A DNA stretch of 5,644 bases, taken from the NCBI GenBank assembly GCA_902797565.1, contig CADBTO010000075.1, positions 1-5,644 on the forward strand, written 5' to 3'. Origin of the DNA: an uncultured Lachnospiraceae bacterium (GTDB lineage: Bacteria > Bacillota > Clostridia > Lachnospirales > Lachnospiraceae). Shown here piece by piece: positions 4,890 through 5,644 of the stretch (its first letter is position 1; every line of letters begins with the position of its first letter). The position numbers and the translations under genes are program-made. The notes beneath the pieces were generated by a model. It saw only the letters and a program-made list of their open reading frames with translations. It searched no databases and was not told the origin of the DNA.

Positions 4890-5644
4890 ATGAAAATTGT
4901 GAATTTGGTGGAAAATACGCCGGGAAGCTGTGGTTGCGGGACGGAGCACGGGCTGTGCTTCTATATCGAAACGGAGAAGCACAAGGTGCTGATGGACACC
5001 GGTGCGAGCGGGCTTTTGCTGGAAAATGCCGAAAAACTGGGAATCGACCTGGCACAGGTGGATACTGTGGTGCTCAGCCACGGGCATTACGACCATGGCG
5101 GCGGAATCCTCCCGTTTGCAGGAGAGAATCCGCAGGCGAAGATCTATATTCCGGAAGGCGCGCAGGAACCATTCTATTCAGTGTATGAGAAAGATGGAGA
5201 ACTAAAGAAGCGGTACATCGGCCTCCCGGAAGAGGTGTTCCAGCTGCCGCAGGTGGTGCGGGTGGAAGGGGGAGCCAAGATTGATGAGGAGCTTCAGCTG
5301 TTTTCCGGGATTGGACGGGTGAAGCCCAGCCCTTCCGGGAACCGGAGCCTCAAGATCCAGACAGAGGCAGGGCTCAAGCACGATGATTTCCGGCATGAGC
5401 AGTGCCTGGTCGTCCGGCAGGGTGGATGCGCAGTCCTGTTCTCCGGCTGTGCGCATCACGGAATCCTGAATATCATGGAGCGTTATCGGGAGCTGTATGG
5501 ATCGGATCCAGACGCCGTGGTCAGCGGTTTCCATTTTATGAAAAAGGACGAGCATTATACGCGGGAAGAGATCCGGGAGATGATCCGGACTGCGGAGGGG
5601 CTGAAGGCCTATCAGTCAAAATTTTACACCTGCCACTGTACGGG
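4890..5644 (+). CDS. Metallo-beta-lactamase-fold hydrolase, COG1237 type (3' end missing)
   Basis: The reading frame opens at the ATG at 4890, 5 nt after a GAGG site (4881-4884), and runs off the window after 251 codons without a stop. It is a metallo-beta-lactamase-fold protein with the dinuclear metal motif HGHYDH at 64-69, a preceding DTG at 36-38, SGCAHHG at 185-191, SGFHF at 212-216 and HCTG at 249-252, whose glycine codon is cut by the edge. This spacing and the HCTG ending match the COG1237 group, which includes proteins annotated as a dihydropterin ribofuranosylaminobenzene phosphate synthase and related to the methanopterin pathway. In Clostridia the real substrate is unknown and that name should not be transferred. 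There is no signal peptide, so it is cytoplasmic. Usual family lengths suggest only a short C-terminal part is missing. No clear promoter lies between the tRNA terminator and the ATG; TTGTTC at 4812 with TATGCG at 4834 is the best and is weak. All metal-binding residues expected in this part are present. Confidence 0.88.
   Translation, partial: MKIVNLVENTPGSCGCGTEHGLCFYIETEKHKVLMDTGASGLLLENAEKLGIDLAQVDTVVLSHGHYDHGGGILPFAGENPQAKIYIPEGAQEPFYSVYEKDGELKKRYIGLPEEVFQLPQVVRVEGGAKIDEELQLFSGIGRVKPSPSGNRSLKIQTEAGLKHDDFRHEQCLVVRQGGCAVLFSGCAHHGILNIMERYRELYGSDPDAVVSGFHFMKKDEHYTREEIREMIRTAEGLKAYQSKFYTCHCT

Noticed and set aside
5202..5555. Minus-strand frame of 117 codons opposite the hydrolase gene.
   Set aside because: The plus strand in this stretch encodes conserved metallo-beta-lactamase-fold motifs in one unbroken frame, so the minus-strand frame is a shadow.

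Overview
The window looks like a chromosomal piece of a Gram-positive anaerobe, most likely a Clostridia member (Bacillota; Lachnospiraceae- or Oscillospiraceae-like gut bacterium). The reasons are an oxygen-sensitive ferredoxin-dependent 2-oxoacid oxidoreductase, purine-rich Shine-Dalgarno sites before nearly every gene, TTGACA/TATAAT-type promoters, a tRNA without an encoded CCA tail, and moderate G+C in genes with very A/T-rich spacers. The genus cannot be fixed from this sequence.

Layout. Positions 47-2393 (minus strand) hold iorA and iorB, a tightly coupled pair encoding the two subunits of indolepyruvate (aryl-pyruvate):ferredoxin oxidoreductase. Positions 2394-2905 are a 512-bp divergent spacer that is far from empty. 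It has a near-consensus plus-strand promoter (2483-2511), then about 230 nt of highly self-complementary sequence closed by a perfect 11-bp inverted repeat (candidate structured RNA, about 2518-2747), then a second possible promoter and a leader with two mutually exclusive helices. Positions 2906-4540 encode an AMP-forming acyl-CoA ligase of the ANL superfamily. Positions 4541-4710 are an A/T-rich spacer with a short tandem duplication, 10-bp phased A-tracts, a strong promoter and a hairpin leader. These precede tRNA-Gln(CUG) at 4711-4783 and a strong intrinsic terminator at 4799-4834. From 4890 to the window end runs an incomplete metallo-beta-lactamase-fold hydrolase of the COG1237 type.

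How the genes may work together. IorAB interconverts aryl-pyruvates and aryl-acetyl-CoA, using CoA and ferredoxin. An AMP-forming ligase can make aryl-acetyl-CoA from the free acid. Back to back they would form either a salvage route (aryl-acetate to aryl-acetyl-CoA to aryl-pyruvate to aromatic amino acid) or part of aromatic amino acid catabolism. This is inferred from gene adjacency and family knowledge; the ligase substrate cannot be read from the sequence. The tRNA and the hydrolase appear unrelated.

The most unusual part is the 2483-2905 spacer, where a candidate non-coding RNA of unknown class sits between the two metabolic transcription units and overlaps the likely promoter of the ligase gene.
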